This document shows positions 30,779 through 41,829 of a DNA stretch of 42,189 bases, in pieces. Every line of letters starts with the position of its first letter. Position 1 is the first letter of the stretch. The stretch is taken from positions 1-42,189 of the forward strand of contig QANT01001971.1 of NCBI GenBank assembly GCA_003254885.1, read 5' to 3'. Source of the stretch: Purshia tridentata (Eukaryota > Streptophyta > Magnoliopsida > Rosales > Rosaceae). The notes beneath the pieces are model-generated. The model was not told where the DNA came from. It saw only the letters and a program-made list of their open reading frames with translations, and did no database searches. The translations under genes were made by a program, and so were the position numbers.

Positions 30779-32128
30779 TTATTTTAAAGGTTTATTAGTT
30801 TTTAAAGGTTTATTTTTAGTATTAATCTTTTTACCATGTACCAACCTATGATGTCTCGTCTCTGATCCACATATTGGACATGCATTATACCCTTTCACAG
30901 TACACCTAGATAAGTTTCCATAGGCTGAAAAATCGTTGATGGTCCAAAGAAGTACAGCTTTAAGAGTGAAGTATTCAGACCTGAACGCATCATACACTCT
31001 TGGAATTCCAGCCCATAAAGATTTTAAATCATCGACCAAAGGTGCTAAGTACACATCTATATCATTCCCAGGTTGTTTAGGACTAGAAATTAACGAAGTT
31101 AGCATCATAAACTTCCTTTTCATACACAGCCATGGAGGAAAATTATAAATAACTATAATAATAGGCCAACAATTGTATTTTCTACTCAAAGAACTATGGA
31201 GATTGAAGCCATTAGCTGATATTGCTAGCCTAAGGTTTCTTGGATCTTCGGAGAGGCTTGGCCACTTAAAATCCACTAATTTCCATGATGGGGAATCAGC
31301 AGGATGCCGCATATGTCCATCATTTCATTTTTTATTTGCATACCAAGTTAAACTTTGTGCTATTTCGTTACATTCAAACATCTTTCTAAACCTAGGAATA
31401 GTGAGAAAGTACCACAAGACCTTGGTAGGCACCCCCTCAGTCACATTTGAATGCTTACCAATCTTCCACATTAACACACTACAAGTGGGACAACCAGTTT
31501 CATCCTCATATTCCTTTATATACAAGATGCACTCATTAAGACATGTATGTATCTTCTCATAATTCATTCCTAATGCACACAAAGTCTTCTTTGCCTCATA
31601 CATGGATATGGGTAGTTTATTTCCTTTTGGAAGCAAATCCCCAAAAGTAATAAGGTAATCAGTAAAACCTGCATCGCTTAATCCATGCTTTGCCTTCAAA
31701 TTATACAACCTTACTAATGCAGCTAACTTAGTGTGTCTTGCATAACCAGGATACAAAGGTGCATCTCCATCCCCAACAACATTCACAAAATCATTAGAAG
31801 TGTCATCCCCAAAGTAGTTTGCCTTATGACCTTCCATATCCACTATTTTAGAGACAAATGGATGTTCTGGTTCAGTTTGCTCATTATTCCTATATGCATT
31901 GGTCGCTGACCTAGAAGGCTCCCTATGCCATATCCAGTCTTGGTAACTTTTATCAACCCCATTATAATACAAATGATCTCGTACAACTCTAACTCCAAAT
32001 AAGTTCACATTGTTGCACTTAGCACAAGGACAATGAATAAGCTTCCCATTTCTCGTATTATCTAAAGCAAACTTGAAGAATGCTTCCATCCCTAATTTAA
32101 ATGCCCTTGATCTTCTATCAGCCAACAT
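30779..32128 (-). pseudogene. CACTA (En/Spm) TnpD-type transposase, N-terminal part, one nonsense codon, C-terminus lost
   Basis: It is read from the ATG at 32128. The first part (MLADRRSRAFKLGMEAFFKF, CPCAKCNN, DHLYYNGVDKSYQDWIWH) is the transposase-associated domain. Next come KLAALVRLYNLKAKHGLSD and YPISMYEAKK-like blocks, then GCPTC and the IPRFRKMF(E)C segment. At 31325-31327 a single in-frame TGA interrupts. The same frame resumes with MRHPADSPSWKLVDFKWP and the Transposase_21 core: LRLAISANGFN, PPWLCMKRKFMMLTSLI, PGNDIDVYLAPLV, WTINDFSAYGNLS, GYNACPICGS. It stops at 30779, after which homology ends, so the catalytic C-terminal half is missing. A TIR at 34148 fits as the 5' end of the element. 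The copy is not functional. Confidence 0.92.
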
Positions 32129-33419
32129 CCATGACTTATCTCGCTTACAATTATAGTCACAAAAAATTAAAGTAAACTTGTCAATAACTATAAGTAGAAT
32201 TCATTATATTTAGCTAGCCTAATACTATTAAACAGTTTTAGTTAAAACAAGTGAGTGAGAACACATAAGGACAAGTGCGAATGTAGGCATGCAAGGGAGT
32301 GTTGTTGTCAGATTTGTAGACCTTCAGGGTAGACTTTGAAATTTCACCAAAAGTACATCCGAGTTCGGAATAGGGTGATTTTTGTCTTGAAATTACCATT
32401 AGGATCTCTAGTTTTGACTCACCAAAAAGCAGCTCATGACTGCTTACCACATGATACAATTTTCTAAAAGTACACAGTATGGTTGAACACTAGTACACTA
32501 CTAAACATTAAGGGTATCTAGTTTGTGTACCAAATGTTTAACTTAAAGGTGAGAAGACTATAATACCACTCCAAATTGTCTACGAACAAGTCTACATTAG
32601 ATTGTTTCACATTGATCTAAAAAATCAAACCCATAATCCAGCTGTCACATTAAATGAACACAATTCATTTATAACTCAGATACAATGTGTGTGTATATAT
32701 ATATATTTTGTTTTAAAAAATACAAAGCATACTTCAAAAAGCCACACTAACAGAGAGCATCGACACTAATAGAGAGCACCAACAGGGTTATTACTTATTC
32801 CCTTAAGGCACCACCAACACTCATTCTATAGGTTCCATTAGATATCATATTAGAACCAATTAATTTCGCGCACACATAACTACTTCACAATTCCAAGCAA
32901 GCTATTCAAAGAAAACAAAGGTCTCAATTTCAATCACACACAATATATATATATATAACAAAGCCTAGATGTTGTGTGGGGTGGTTGTCTCTTGCCTCAA
33001 GCAATTAAGCCCTCCTCCAAGTCCAAGATAGAGCTTCACAACAATAAATAACCTAATTCAAGAAAAAGAAACAAATAAGTTAGGAATTACTAGCAGCTAG
33101 GAAAAGTTTTGTTTGAACACAAAAGGGAACCCAGCAAATATTATAGCTTCATTAAGTAATTGGGTTATTAAATTTAAACTCAATGAAACCCCTTAATGAA
33201 ACCTGAAATTTCTTTTTAAAACCCAAATTGATTCAATGTCATGCAAAGAAACCAATAAAACTTGAAACTCATTTTAAGGAAAACCCCCAAATAAACTAAA
33301 TCGATCTCAATGTGTGGCAAAAAAACGAATTTAAACAAAGCCCTTTAGTGATGCTCAAAAACCCTTAATGAAAACCCAGAAACTTAACTAGATGAAGTCA
33401 AAATTTATAACCCTACATG
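32129..33419 (-). other. CACTA 5' region between TIR and transposase; no gene recognised
   Basis: AT-rich DNA, likely the 5' UTR or introns of the CACTA transcription unit. It contains two AT microsatellites (about 32690-32706 and 32942-32958). A 73-codon minus frame at 32238-32459 has no recognisable domain. Confidence 0.5.
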
Positions 33420-33534
33420 GTATTTACCTAAGTTAGACATCAAGAGAGAGTATGGGTGATAGGTGGGTTTCCTTTTGGAAGAAGAAACGAGGAATCTCTA
33501 ATCAAAATAGAGATTTGCTCTAGAATAAGACCAC

Positions 33535-33715
33535 CTTTCTGAGCAACGGAGCTGAAGTTGTATCTCTGAGTGGCAGAGCTGAAGTTGAGCAAGTCTATGA
33601 GCGACGGATCTGAAGTTGAGGGAGTCTCTGAGGGATGGAGCTAGCTGAAGTTGAGGGAGTGAGGCTCTGAGTGACGGAGGTGAAGTTTAGGGAGCGAGGC
33701 TCTGAGCTATTGACA
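33535..33715. repeat. Degenerate 30-45-bp minisatellite in the CACTA leader
   Basis: Five or six units each carry (G)AGCTGAAGTTGAGGGAGT or a variant followed by CTCTGAGYGACGGA. The spacing varies and the units differ by several substitutions. Confidence 0.75.
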
Positions 33716-33879
33716 CAGAGCTGAGCGCTCGTGTGAAATTGAACTTTGAGAAGGAAACTTAGAGGGAAATCGGAAGTGAGTGAATGTTGAGTAAAAGGTG
33801 AGAAGTGAGAGTGACTTATGGGAGCAGTGAAAGTAAATAGATCGACTATTTCGACTAAGTGTTAAGTGATAGTGGGAAA

Positions 33880-34148
33880 GGAACCTTACACAACGGCCTT
33901 AAGCTATAGTTGCTTTATTAATTACTTCACAGTAGACTGGTTTTTTATTTAACTCTCACTTACACAACACTTACAAAATAAAACCATTGTGTAAGCAAAA
34001 CGAAAACAATCACCACACCAAAAACCATAGGATTTCATGCGTTAACACAACATTTTTTTAAAAAAGCCATTATGCTTTAAAACTATACAGCAGTTTTAAG
34101 ATAACCATTATCTATTAAGTGTTGTGTATTTCCATTATTGTTGTAGTG
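33880..34148 (-). mobile_element. CACTA 5' terminal inverted repeat and subterminal repeats
   Basis: Read on the minus strand from 34148: CACTACAACAATAATGGAAA, the CACTACAA start of plant En/Spm elements. The subterminal region repeats ACACAACACTTA and TTACACAATGG words on both strands (ACACAACACTTA at about 34110-34130 in reverse, and direct at 33960-34000). The 3-bp target duplication would be TAT at 34149-34151. The opposite end was not found. Confidence 0.8.
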
Positions 34149-34151
34149 TAT

Positions 34152-34661
34152 TCATTATTTAATTATGATATTGTGATCTTCTATTCTTATTGGGAGTGTT
34201 TGTAATGATTTTGAAATCAACTTTAATTGCTGAAATAGTTTCAATATCTTTATTTGAATATAGTTAAATTGACAAATGTTGTTATATGCCAAATTGAGTA
34301 TTATGTAGACTAAGATTAACTCATACGATGCTCATAGTTTGCCAGTTTTTATGTGACTGGTGAACCATTCCATGGTGCAGGGGTTTGTTTTAAAAATTTG
34401 AGGAGTCAGCAGGGGAGAGGACATGGCAGTTGGAACTAGTGGATTTAACAAATAACTATTGTATTTATTTTGTCTCATTGACTATATTTATTTAAATATT
34501 AGCTTTCGCTACTAATTTATCTTTTAATAAATTCAGCTTCTAAATTCAGACGAGCTTATGTATTTTAAGGAATTTGGAATTACAATGTTGGACCGTTAAG
34601 CGTTGTAATCTCAAAATTCTTAAAGTACATGCCGCACGTACTCGAAGTCCGGGGCGTGACA
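34152..34661 (+). mobile_element. LTR 3' portion
   Basis: It ends TCCGGGGCGTGACA at 34661, a terminus typical of long plant gypsy LTRs. GGTGCAGGGGTTTG and the purine-rich GGAGTCAGCAGGGGAGAGG (34374-34425) correspond to the GGGTGCAGGGTTTTG...GATGAGGAGGCGG part of the LTR at 11460-11510. The 5' part appears to have been lost where the CACTA element begins. Confidence 0.55.
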
Positions 34662-36150
34662 CCCCTTTAGAACCACTTCGGATATGATGACTCACTCAAA
34701 CATTCCTAAGCTATACCTTACAACTTTATGATTTTTGTCTTTAGAAAATTGCCAATTACAAAGTTTACTCTTACAAATATTCACGACTCTAATGCTTTGG
34801 CCAAAGATTTTACAAGTCAACACTCCTTCAACATCTCCTTCATATGTCTTCATGTTTGTGCCACTGTACCTAACATACATATATAACCTGAGTTTAATTG
34901 CGCTGCTCCATTTTACACGGTCAAAGTATATTGACGTCACACACAAGACATCAATGGTGCTTCAGGTCTAAGGACTATTCCATACATGTCATAACACTAA
35001 AATAACTTGTTTGACATGTCATAAACACTTGTGCAAGTTCTCTTTATTAGTCTGTTCAATGTATGTGTCTACTAGCACGCACCCATATGTCTGCTCTAAT
35101 GACTCTCCACTATGGCTTCAGACTCGCTAACACCTCTAATGAGAAAAACATCAGCATGTGCTAGTCTTGTTCTATGTTGAAATGTTAAAGCCCCAATTAA
35201 CATTCTCTCGATTAGAAACATTAAAGAAATCTAGAATCTAGATTACGTGAGTCTCAAAGGCTTTCCCTTAGCTCATTATATTTCATCTCATAGAGATTCA
35301 AAAACACATTATTCTAATGTAATCATAGTCTGAAGCCAGTAATGGAAAGAAACCTATACTACATGAGAGGAACTTTCTATTGAATGACACATAGATCCAA
35401 GGACACATTATTTTAATTTAATCACAAAACAAATGTATTAACCAAAATGTGATGCCTAAGGATTTTTTTGTACTTTATTTCAAGCTTACGATAACTTTCT
35501 AGGATTTATTTGGAGTTATTAGTATTTAATTGCTATTTGTAGAAATTAAAGAAACACATTTCTAATTGTTATCGAAATTATTCAGTTAGGTAAAAACCGT
35601 TACTAAAATAGTTTGAGACCTTAAAGTCGTATTACTCGATGAGACGGACCTAATAATGCTAAGATCATAATTATTCGATGACTGGAATGTTTATAAGAAA
35701 TTATGGAAGATAGATTACATTTTTGAGAAATTTGAAAATTATAGAAAATAGGTAAAACAAGCACTTTTTCGGGTATTTCCAACTTTTGGAGAAAAACTGT
35801 AAATCATTGGAGAAACTAAAATTATAGGAAAATAATATCGTATGTCACGAATGGCACGGTATCCTCAGATTTTGCACGAATTATGGGATAATTTCAGTGA
35901 ATTTCAGAAGACATTAGAGAAAGGACAAAAGAAAAATAAATAATAAAACAAAAATAAGGATTGCGCTCGGCTGTCGATTGAAGCTCAAACGGTTCAATGT
36001 TGCCCAAGGAAAACACGTGCAACCTAAGCAACCACCTAGTCATGTGGCTAAGGGTGGCACAGCCAAGACACATGGTAGGCAGCTTGGGAGGCTGCCAACC
36101 TAGCCTTGCTGAGGGCTCGACAAAGCCACCAACGCTCAGTAGGCCAAACC
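34662..36150. other. Gene-free stretch, probable LTR debris
   Basis: No convincing gene. From about 35450 (TGATGCCTAAGGATTTTTTTG) the sequence has the look of an LTR and leads into a TATA-type promoter, but no matching end was found. Frames at 34692-34946 and 34735-34971 have no recognised domains. Confidence 0.35.
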
Positions 36151-36225
36151 CTTGCCTATAAATATAGAGCACCTCCTTCTCATTTCCTCACCCCATTTGG
36201 GATTTCGGCATCTCTCTCTCAAATT
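36151..36225 (+). promoter_or_regulatory. TATA-type promoter, probably retroelement
   Basis: CCTATAAATATAGAGCACC is followed about 45-55 bp later by a pyrimidine-rich TCTCTCTCTC start-like tract. No gene follows. It probably belongs to a decayed LTR. Confidence 0.4.
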
Positions 36226-36837
36226 TTGCACCAAATAATATACTAACTGTATATAAAATCAATGTAAATTAGGACTAAAAGAAAATTACTATTCTAATTA
36301 ACATGATGTGAATAATAATAAACCAATAGTCTTGTGGCTCGTCTTTCCTGTCAACTTGGTCGAGAGCTCGATGTTGTAGCCTTGATCGCATATGTTTGTG
36401 GATAACATCCCCAATGAGTCAACGGTCAACAATTTGAGGCCACGTGGAACCTAAGATCCGAGTTTGACCCCCCAATATGAGTCAAAGTCATCTCCAACAA
36501 GATATTTCTGATCGGACCCTACTACTATGAGTGAACACAACCATACCAAGATCCAATGGCGAGTCGGCCAAGGTCGACGGGACCCGTTGATTGCTCGGAT
36601 CGAATTGAGTAATCCATCCGGATTCGGTCCTAGTTGACCCATCAAACGGAAGCCTTTTCTGTCTACTATCTCGTTCTCTTTAATTCAGCTTGGATCAAAT
36701 CCTACTTTGATCCTCCAATCCGAGTAGGACATTGAAGGAATAGTTTGTGTGCAGATCGATTATGGCTCATGAACACCTAGTCGGCCTGGATCTAGCCCTC
36801 GTCATCTCATATCCTTCCAATCCGAGCATCCTCCACA

Positions 36838-37095
36838 AGCATTTAATACACCTAACACATTGAAGGTACATTAATACTTTCCATTTAATGCATATTCACT
36901 TTGCCCTACTTTAATTGATCACTTCCATTTAATGCAAGTGGCCTCCAGCCAATTGAAGCCCCCTCCTTTGCATTTAATAAGATCCTGCTAGCCATCTTGT
37001 CAGCTATAAGCATGGCATTAAATGCCTACAATTAGCCATGATCACACCCTACAAACCCAAAACAAATATCTAAAACCCATTGCCTATAAATAAGA
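36838..37095 (+). promoter_or_regulatory. Cluster of CATTTAATGC words before a TATA box
   Basis: CATTTAATA or CATTTAATGC-like words occur at about 36840, 36889, 36925 and 36970, with an inverted GCATTAAATGC at about 37014. A TATA box (CTATAAATAAG) follows at 37083-37093. The downstream leader has no confident coding region (a 67-codon frame at 37202-37405 is unconvincing). Probably the U3 of a decayed LTR. Confidence 0.4.
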
Positions 37096-37862
37096 GAACT
37101 TTCATTAGGAAAGACACACAAAAATTCAGAAAACTTGCCCAAGTTTTGAAGAGAAAAGCCTAGAAGAATTTACCTATTTTCTTCTATTTTCTCCCAAATT
37201 CTTGCTTTGTTCATCATCTATTCTTGCTTCACCATCCTTGCATCATACTGATTTCTTCATCAGAGTACCTTCGGCTAGTACAACACTGATGCTGTATCTT
37301 CTCTTTGATCAGATTGCAAAGGAAGGATCAAGCTCACTCATTGGCGTGTTTAGGTCATACCTTTGGCTTATTAGCTTGCATACATCAGCAGAAGATCACC
37401 TTTAAGTTGTTGTGAGGATCCAGGCAGATTTTTGGATCAACAGGATACACAATCAAATACACTATGTCCCAAAAACTGACATGACTAATTGAATCACAAT
37501 ATTCACGAATCCTCTAGTCGATATGAAACCCCAAACTGTTACTATGTTGTCACGAATGAACAAACTGAGACTTCAGCGATGCTGACGTCAGAGAAAACAA
37601 GATGTTTTGAACTACTATGTAGTGTAATTACAAAGGAGTATATAGTGGGCATAATCAATCATCTATTGCCACATTTCCAATGCAAAAGCTGGGTGAGACA
37701 TAGTATGAGAAATATATTGTGTTAACAGTTGTAATACATTTTGAAATATCTCCACCAAAACCCTTTTAGTTCAGGGGAGGAAAAAAGGACTCTAATAAGT
37801 GTAAGTGGTTCAAACTCATATATGAGTCAACTACAATTTATCGCCCCATATTAATAGGGGGT

Positions 37863-37922
37863 CACACTTTGCGTCCTAAACTAAATTTTTTGACAATTAA
37901 TTCCCTATACTATGTTTCTTCA
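37863..37922 (+). repeat. Left arm of inverted repeat flanking the copia relic
   Basis: CCTAAACTAAATTTTTTGACA plus flanking words (ACTTTG left, ACTATGTTTCTTCAT right) recur in inverted orientation at 40617-40674 (reads CCTAAACTAAATTTTTTGACA on the minus strand). It looks like the terminal repeat of a DNA element or an older direct insertion scar. Confidence 0.65.
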
Positions 37923-37949
37923 TATATAACAAAATCTCCCAACCCGTTA

Positions 37950-38206
37950 TGTTAGAATATTACAGCCATGACACAAGGAAAATCTTGTCAACATTGATTG
38001 AATATCATCTCGAGATTACCTTATAGAAGCTGATTGTCAGTATAAGGAAAGAAGTTTTACTTGGTCAATACTTTTGTAATCTTTCCTTATCTTGTGTAAT
38101 AACCTTAGACATAGGATCTAGTTCTTTTAGCCTTTTTTTCTGTCCTTATATACTTGTAATCATTGTGTACATTGAAATACATAAAACATTCAACCATAAT
38201 TTTTCA
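37950..38206 (+). mobile_element. Copia 5' LTR (257 bp)
   Basis: It starts TGTTAGAATATTACAGCC and ends ATAATTTTTCA. A tRNA primer-binding site follows 3 bp later, which fixes the 3' limit. A TATA-like CTTATATACTTG lies at about 38145. No 3' LTR is found in the window. Confidence 0.8.
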
Positions 38207-38208
38207 TA

Positions 38209-38220
38209 TGGTATCAGAGC
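38209..38220 (+). other. Primer-binding site, initiator-Met tRNA
   Basis: TGGTATCAGAGC is the standard plant Ty1/copia primer-binding site, complementary to the 3' end of initiator-Met tRNA. Confidence 0.92.
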
Positions 38221-38264
38221 CCAAATTCTAATTCTAATTTTTTTTCACGCCTTTTCTTTCCAAC

Positions 38265-40410
38265 ATGGGTACTGAGGGAGTTTTTGAATCACCATTGTCA
38301 GGACAAACTTCTGGTCCATCACCTATCCCATCGAAAAATAACACATGATCAGTCATCCAATCCAACACCTGACTATGAAGTCTCTTCCCCATTCTATCTG
38401 CACCATTCAGACAATCCTGACACCATTATCGTTTCCAAACCTCTCATTGGTGAAAATTATCCTACATGGAGTCGAGCGGTTCGCAGGGCTCTAGAAGCCA
38501 AAAATAAATTGGTTTTTATTGACGGAACCCTTATCAAACATGCAGAAACTTCTCCAAATCATGCTCAATGGATTCGTTGCAATAGTATGGTGAATTCTTG
38601 GATTGTCAATTCACTTTCTTCAGAGATTTCCAACAGCGTCATTACACCAAGGGTGTGCTTGAAGTCTGGACTGATCTTAAGGAACGTTTTTCCCAAAAAA
38701 ATGCTCCACGCATATTCGAGATACATCAGAGTATGTCTAATCATCACCAAGGGACGTCCTCTGTTTTAACCTATTACACCATCCTCAAAGGCTATTAGGA
38801 TGAGCTCTCATCCTATACAACTGTTACAGCTTGCACTTGTGGTGCCACAAACTCTCGTAATAACATATTAGAGGAGTAGAGACTCATGCAATTTCTCACA
38901 GGCCTTAATGAGGTGTATTCCACCGATTGAAGCAATATTCTGTTGATTGAACCACTACCCACTGTCACCAAAGCTCATGCTCTCATTTTACAAGATGAGC
39001 GCCAACATTCATTAAGTTTCACAAGCCCACAGTCCAGTGATCAATCTGCCTTGGCTGCTGTTTCCCATTCCACATCTAAGCCCAAATATCATTGTGATTT
39101 TTGTAATTTGGATGGTCATACTGAATCACATTGCAGGAACAAAAATCCATCAAAATGTCATTGTAGTTTTTGTGACAAAGATGGTCACTCTGACTCTCAT
39201 TGCCGCTACAAAAAGAAACAAGAAGGAAACCAATTCAATGGAAATTATGCATCTGGCAAAAACAATCAAAACAAGTTGAGCAAACCTTCTTTTACTGCTT
39301 CGGTGCACACTACTCCATCAGTAGCCAACACAGGCGTAAGCCTCACTCCACAGGAATACCAACAATTCCTCTCTATGGTCTCTAATGGTAAAACTAGTCA
39401 CTAATGGATTTGCAAGTATTACATGTGGTCTATCCTCTTTTTTTAACCCTTCTACATGGATCATAGACTCAGGTGCTACTGACCATATAGTATTCAACTC
39501 AAATTTGCTTGCCACCAAAACACCAATTACAACTGCACCAGTTAAACTACCCACTAGCCAAACAACTTCTATTACACATATAGGCAAATCACATCCAACT
39601 TCTACTTTACCTTTACAAGATGTACTTCTTGATCTTCTTTCAAGTTCAATTTAATGTATGTTCATAAGCTTACGAAATCATTAAATTGTTCTATTACCTT
39701 TCATCCTAATGAATGTTTTTTTAGAACCTAGTTACGAAGAAGAGGATTGGCAGAGGTAGTGTACGTGGTGGTCTTTACTACTTGGACTCTGAAACGACAC
39801 CAATCATCTCCAATGTAGTTTCTTTAAATTTCAATCTCTGGCATTGGCGTTTAGGCCATTCTTCTCATATTGTTCAGTCTAATATTTCTGGTATTTCAAA
39901 TACAGTTTCTTGTTCTAATAAGGACAATTGTTTCATATGTCCATTAGCAAAACATTCTAGAACTCCTTTTCCTTTAAGTATTATTTCAAGTTCTAAATGT
40001 TTTGATTTAATACATTGTGACATCTGAGGTCCCTATTTTATACCTTCTCTTAACGATGCTAAATATTTTTTAACTGTTGTTGATGATTATTCTCGCTGTA
40101 CCTGGACTTACCTCATGCATTTTAAATCTAAATCATCCACCCTTATACAACATTTTTTTTCCATGGTTAAAACTCAATTTAATTCTTCTATATGCAAAAT
40201 TCATACAGATAATGGGTTAGAATTTCTCAATGCTAACCTTCAACAGTTTTTTTCCTCCATGGGAGTGCTACATCAACGCACATGCGTTGGGACACCACAA
40301 CAAAATGGTGTTGTTGAGAGGAAACACCATCATCTTCTCAATGTAGCATGCTCACTCCGTTTTCAATCACATCTTCCTTTACAATTAATAATCTTTTCTA
40401 TTAATTTTGG
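38265..40410 (+). pseudogene. Ty1/copia gag-protease-integrase relic
   Basis: Order of domains on the plus strand: Gag start at the ATG 38265, the gag core (GENYPTWSRAVRRALEAKNK), two CCHC knuckles (CDFCNLDGHTESHC, then CSFCDKDGHSDSHC, about 39090-39205), a protease motif IIDSGATDH at about 39460, the pre-integrase zinc region (LWHWRLGHSS, CFICPLAKHSR), and an integrase core with D (VDDYSR, about 40080), D (TDNGLEF, about 40206) and E (VVERKHH, about 40315). It is broken by frameshifts at about 38340 and 38645 and by stops including 38796-38798, 38876-38878 and 40025-40027. Reverse transcriptase and RNase H are absent: the copy ends where plastid rRNA-derived sequence starts. It cannot transpose itself. 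Confidence 0.9.
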
Positions 40411-40411
40411 A

Positions 40412-40525
40412 CATCTAATGCCCACCCCCGATATGAACCAAATTGTCTCAGGACATTTGGAATCTAGCTCACCTACTGCTTTAATGGGTAAACAGCCCAA
40501 CCCTTGGAATATACTACAATCCTCC
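40412..40525 (-). pseudogene. Second nuclear plastid insert: short 23S rRNA fragment
   Basis: TAATGCCCACCCCCGATATGA and AACAGCCCAACCCTTGGAATA, in the same order and spacing as in the insert at 6095-6404, identify the same rRNA region (compare 6186-6295). Divergence is higher here, with clear base changes such as GACCAAACTGTCTCAC to AACCAAATTGTCTCAG. It joins the copia integrase frame directly and extends that open frame to 40585 by chance. Confidence 0.75.
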
Positions 40526-40616
40526 ATGGACATGCAGAAGAGAAATGATATCCCCACTCGTAGTGCTATAGAATATGCCACATAAGCAACAATGACAATC
40601 CATTTAACTTTTTTTG

Positions 40617-40674
40617 ATGAAACAAAGTTTGGAGGATGAAGTGTCAAAAAATTTAGTTTAGGGGATAAAATGCA
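40617..40674 (-). repeat. Right arm of inverted repeat flanking the copia relic
   Basis: Minus-strand match to 37863-37922: TATCCCCTAAACTAAATTTT, TTTGACA, then CTTTGTTTCATC. The arms enclose the copia LTR, its coding relic and the plastid fragment. Confidence 0.65.
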
Positions 40675-40789
40675 AACTTCCTAATAGTTTAGTGAAAGAA
40701 ATTGTAATTAACCCGAAATATAATAGCAACCATTTGCTTTTCAAAAATGATTTATACTAACAAAAAAAAATGATTAATTTCATTTCATC

Positions 40790-40901
40790 ATCTCAAGTTT
40801 GATTCAAATTTCAATTTAGTACCTCATGTATAAAATCTTGCAATGTCATGCCTCATGTTTCTAATTCACTGCAATTAGTACCTTCATCAGTATGACTGTT
40901 A
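40790..40901. repeat. MULE-like terminal-repeat remnant
   Basis: TTTCAATTTAGTACCTCATG, ATCTTGCAATGTCATGCC and GCAATTAGTACC, followed by CATTAACTGCTGACATG, parallel the better-preserved copy at 41588-41760 (GCAATTTTGGTACCTCAAG, then TCTTCCGTC and GATGACGTGGC). These are typical of a plant TIR family. Confidence 0.45.
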
Positions 40902-41399
40902 AGAGATCCATTAACTGCTGACATGACACCATGCTGATTGAATGCCACATAGTATGACAACATGCCATAGGTGTGGGAGATCGGATCGAACCTCTCCGGT
41001 AGGCTTAATGGAAGACCGAGACCGGGATTGCCATTCCAGTAGACTAGCATTCCAATAGACTGAATTTTCTATCTGATTCGGTTTGAATTGGGCCCGGATT
41101 GAGAATCTAATTGGGCACCCCTTTTTTTTTTTGTGTATTTTAGACCTTTTTAGAGATCCATTAACTGCTGACATGACACCATGCTGACTGAATGCCACAT
41201 AGTATGACAACATGCCATAGGGGTGGGAGATCGGATCGGACCTCTCCGGTAGGCTTAATGGAAGACCGAGACCGGGATTGACATTCCAGTAGACTAGCAT
41301 TCCAGTAGACTGAATTTTCTATCTAATTCGGTTTGAATTGGGCCCGGATTGAGAATCTAATTGGGCACCCTTTTTTTTTGTGTATTTTAGACCTTTTTC
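40902..41399. repeat. 250-bp tandem duplication, near-identical copies
   Basis: The copies are 40902-41151 and 41152-41399. Both run AGAGATCCATTAACTGCTGA to TGTGTATTTTAGACCTTTTT. Apart from poly-T length they differ at only about seven positions, so the duplication is recent. Confidence 0.95.
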
Positions 41400-41587
41400 A
41401 TGCCAATGTCATACTCAAATATTAAAATGGTATATGTTTGGGGTTTGGACTTTTTATTACACATATATATATATATTACTATTGTGTATAATATAATAGG
41501 TTATAGTTATACCATTATAGTGTATAGTATATACTTATATAATATATATCATATATATCTTAAACATTTCTTAATACACAAATACAT

Positions 41588-41770
41588 TAGGGTAAACTGC
41601 AATTTTGGTACCTCAAGTTTGGGTCGGATTGCAAGTTGGTACCCCTAGTTTTTTGTTGAATTTTTTGGTACCTCATCTTCGAAATCTTGGCAAATACATA
41701 CCTCCGTCAATTCTTCCGTCTAAAACTTTGTCAACTGATGACGTGGCGCTGACGTGGATAATTAAACATT
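41588..41770. repeat. Terminal-repeat-like sequence of a TIR element
   Basis: AGGGTAAACTGCAATTTTGG, then GGTACCTC, CTCCGTCAATTCTTCCGTC and TGACGTGGCGCTGACGTGG match the style of an abundant MULE-like terminal repeat in dicots. Only one end is visible. The other may lie beyond the window. Confidence 0.5.
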
Positions 41771-41829
41771 ATAAAATAATAACAAATAAATAATAAAATA
41801 TTATTAAAAAATAAATTAATATAAAAAAA

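Noticed and set aside
40363-40647. 94-codon minus frame near the end of the copia relic
   Set aside because: It overlaps the copia integrase tail and the plastid rRNA fragment, so it cannot be a real protein.
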